DNA from: an uncultured Bacillaceae bacterium
GTDB lineage: Bacteria > Bacillota > Bacilli > Bacillales > Caldibacillaceae
Assembly (NCBI GenBank): GCA_937951955.1
Contig: CALGAD010000139.1
Coordinates: 20,781-84,780, forward strand
DNA: 64,000 bases
Direction: 5' to 3'
In this document: piece by piece, positions 62,888 through 64,000 of the stretch
How positions within the stretch are numbered: position 1 is the first letter of the stretch
Layout: each line of letters opens with the position of its first letter
The notes under the pieces: model-generated
Databases searched by the model: none
The model's input: the letters and a program-made list of their open reading frames with translations, nothing else
Told to the model about the DNA's origin: nothing
Program-made: the position numbers and the translations under genes

Positions 62888-63751
62888 ATGGATCAATATA
62901 TAAAGATACTGTCCGAAAAGTGGGCGAATAAAGATATCACTAGAGGTATTATGTTAATTGAAAATCGCAATCTGAATACACCGCATACCGATATTTTCGA
63001 CCGGGCTTTGCTGATTTTTATAAAAAATCCAAAAAGGACCTGGTTCGTAGAATCTTATCAATATGAAAAGGAAAAAGTATCAGTCTATATTATAACGACT
63101 TTACAATTAGAAGAATGGGTGTTGAATGGAGTAAACAAGAAAATTTTCACCTGGTTATTTAATGGGGAAATTTTGTATGACAGAAACAACTATTTGCAAC
63201 AATACATTCAAGAATTAGCGGATTTTCCTTTTCATGAACGGAAAGTGAAATTAGGGCTGGAATTTGCGAAATTACTCCGCTGTTATTTAGACGGTAAATC
63301 TTTTTATGAACAGAAACAATATTTAGATGCCTATACCCATATCATTCATTCACTACATCATCTGGGAAGATTAGCCGTAATTGAAAAGGGATATCATCCA
63401 GAAACCACTGTCTGGAATCAAGTAAAACAAATTGAGCCAGAGATTTATAAAATGTATGAGGAGTTAATCAATAATCAAGAAGAATTATCCAAACGTTTGA
63501 AACTTTTGTTTCTGGCAAGCGAATTTTTCATTCATCAAAAAACTGAATTGGGATCAGCCCATCTTCTAGAAGTGTTACAAGAAAAAGAACGCTGGTCTTT
63601 ACAAGAGATTCTCCAGCATCCAGAATTAAGCATTTATTCCCTGGATCTTATGATTATTATTGAGTACTTGGTGGATAAAAATTATCTAGATGTTCAGGTG
63701 GATTCAATCGATGGAGACATGAAAATGCGATATTTTACTAACGGTAAATAG
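62888..63751 (+). CDS. ygxA: Nucleotidyltransferase-like protein YgxA
   Basis: A 287-residue protein matching B. subtilis YgxA, annotated as nucleotidyltransferase-like. The N-terminal part (about 1-115) has a partial nucleotidyltransferase fold without a clear catalytic GS...DxD motif, followed by a helical substrate-binding-type domain (about 116-230: EFAKLLRCYLDGKSFYEQKQYLDAY) and a C-terminal helical region. GGAGG is upstream of the ATG. Gene position directly before an rrn operon is the same as in B. subtilis. Activity is doubtful; role unknown. Confidence 0.9.
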   Translation: MDQYIKILSEKWANKDITRGIMLIENRNLNTPHTDIFDRALLIFIKNPKRTWFVESYQYEKEKVSVYIITTLQLEEWVLNGVNKKIFTWLFNGEILYDRNNYLQQYIQELADFPFHERKVKLGLEFAKLLRCYLDGKSFYEQKQYLDAYTHIIHSLHHLGRLAVIEKGYHPETTVWNQVKQIEPEIYKMYEELINNQEELSKRLKLLFLASEFFIHQKTELGSAHLLEVLQEKERWSLQEILQHPELSIYSLDLMIIIEYLVDKNYLDVQVDSIDGDMKMRYFTNGK

Positions 63752-63775
63752 CTATTTTGAAAAAATTAAAGGTTG

Positions 63776-63804
63776 TTGACATAATTAAAAAATGCTGGTA
63801 TATT
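63776..63804 (+). promoter_or_regulatory. rrn promoter P1
   Basis: TTGACA (63776-63781), 17-base spacer, TATATT (63799-63804), preceded by an A/T-rich UP-like tract. Confidence 0.8.
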
Positions 63805-63857
63805 AATAATCGCTGTGGGAATACAAAGTGAAAACAACCGAAAAAATAAAAAAGGCG

Positions 63858-63887
63858 TTGACTTTCACTTAAGCAGTATGATATTAT
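63858..63887 (+). promoter_or_regulatory. rrn promoter P2
   Basis: TTGACT (63858-63863), 18-base spacer, TATTAT (63882-63887); tandem promoters are normal for Bacillus rrn operons. The leader then has GTCGC-TTTT-GCGAC and the TTGAAAACTGAAC sequence seen before Bacillus 16S genes. Confidence 0.78.
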
Positions 63888-63976
63888 AACAAAGTCGCTT
63901 TTGCGACATGGATTGAACCTTGAAAACTGAACAAGACAAAGCGAACCAAGTCAGTTTAATTTTGAGCTATCAAACT

Positions 63977-64000
63977 TTTTTTGGAGAGTTTGATCCTGGC
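63977..64000 (+). rRNA. rrs: 16S ribosomal RNA, first bases (partial)
   Basis: GGAGAGTTTGATCCTGGC at 63983-64000 is the universal 5' end of bacterial 16S rRNA. The mature end is placed about six bases before it by analogy with B. subtilis. The gene runs off the window. Confidence 0.95.

Overview
The window comes from an endospore-forming Firmicute of the family Bacillaceae (genus not determinable from this alone). Support for this: CotA-type spore laccase, the small acid-soluble spore proteins SspE and SspK, YfhD/YfhE, a PerR matching the B. subtilis protein residue for residue at its metal sites, strong AGGAGG ribosome binding sites with frequent TTG/GTG starts, and a right end (perR, ygzB, ygxA, 16S rRNA) with the B. 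subtilis gene order.

Layout. 1-9.5 kb: DHA2 drug exporter, DUF2187 protein, a MarR repressor translationally coupled to an FtsH-type membrane protease, CotA (minus), and a minus-strand ABC exporter plus DesK/DesR-like two-component operon (YvfRSTU type). 9.6-22.9 kb: EamA transporter, a three-gene thiolase-like/DUF35/nitronate monooxygenase operon, a BusR-like regulator divergent from a fused OpuC/EgtU-type ABC importer, a GyrI-like protein, an Mta/TipA-type MerR regulator with a textbook 19-bp-spacer promoter, a decayed lipoprotein gene, aldo/keto reductase, methyltransferase and MBL hydrolase. 23.1-32.4 kb: two complete tandem pstS-pstC-pstA-pstB-phoU operons, each with its own PhoP-box array. 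32.8-41.9 kb: a nine-gene V-type ATPase operon in the Enterococcus Ntp order (H/F-I-K-E-C-F/G-A-B-D). Its K subunit keeps every known Na+ ligand, and the leader is long and looks structured. 42.1-48.1 kb: cydABCD. 48.5-51.8 kb: an ECF importer (S, T, A, A) followed by a small gene with two in-frame stops. 51.9-63.8 kb: the conserved yfh/yga region (yfhD, yfhE, recX, yfhH, sspK, yfhP, mutY, sspE, ygaC/ntdP, ygaE, bcp, perR, ygzB, ygxA) with extra genes inserted (K+ channel, 2-hydroxyacid dehydrogenase, cobalamin adenosyltransferase). 63.8-64.0 kb: tandem rrn promoters and the first bases of 16S rRNA.

How the genes fit together. Much of the window concerns ion and energy balance at the membrane: Na+ pumping (V-ATPase), osmolyte or thiol uptake under a probable c-di-AMP sensor, phosphate uptake with PhoU feedback, and cytochrome bd respiration. 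Several operons carry an internal hairpin between two genes (pstS2/pstC2, ATPase K/E, cydB/cydC, ECF S/T), which may tune subunit ratios. The observations most worth testing are the V-ATPase leader RNA with the Na+-type K ring, the thiolase homologue lacking the nucleophilic cysteine beside DUF35 and NMO, the BusR/fused-importer pair, the MarR-FtsH pair, the small gene with two TAA codons, and sspK, which appears to start on ATC.
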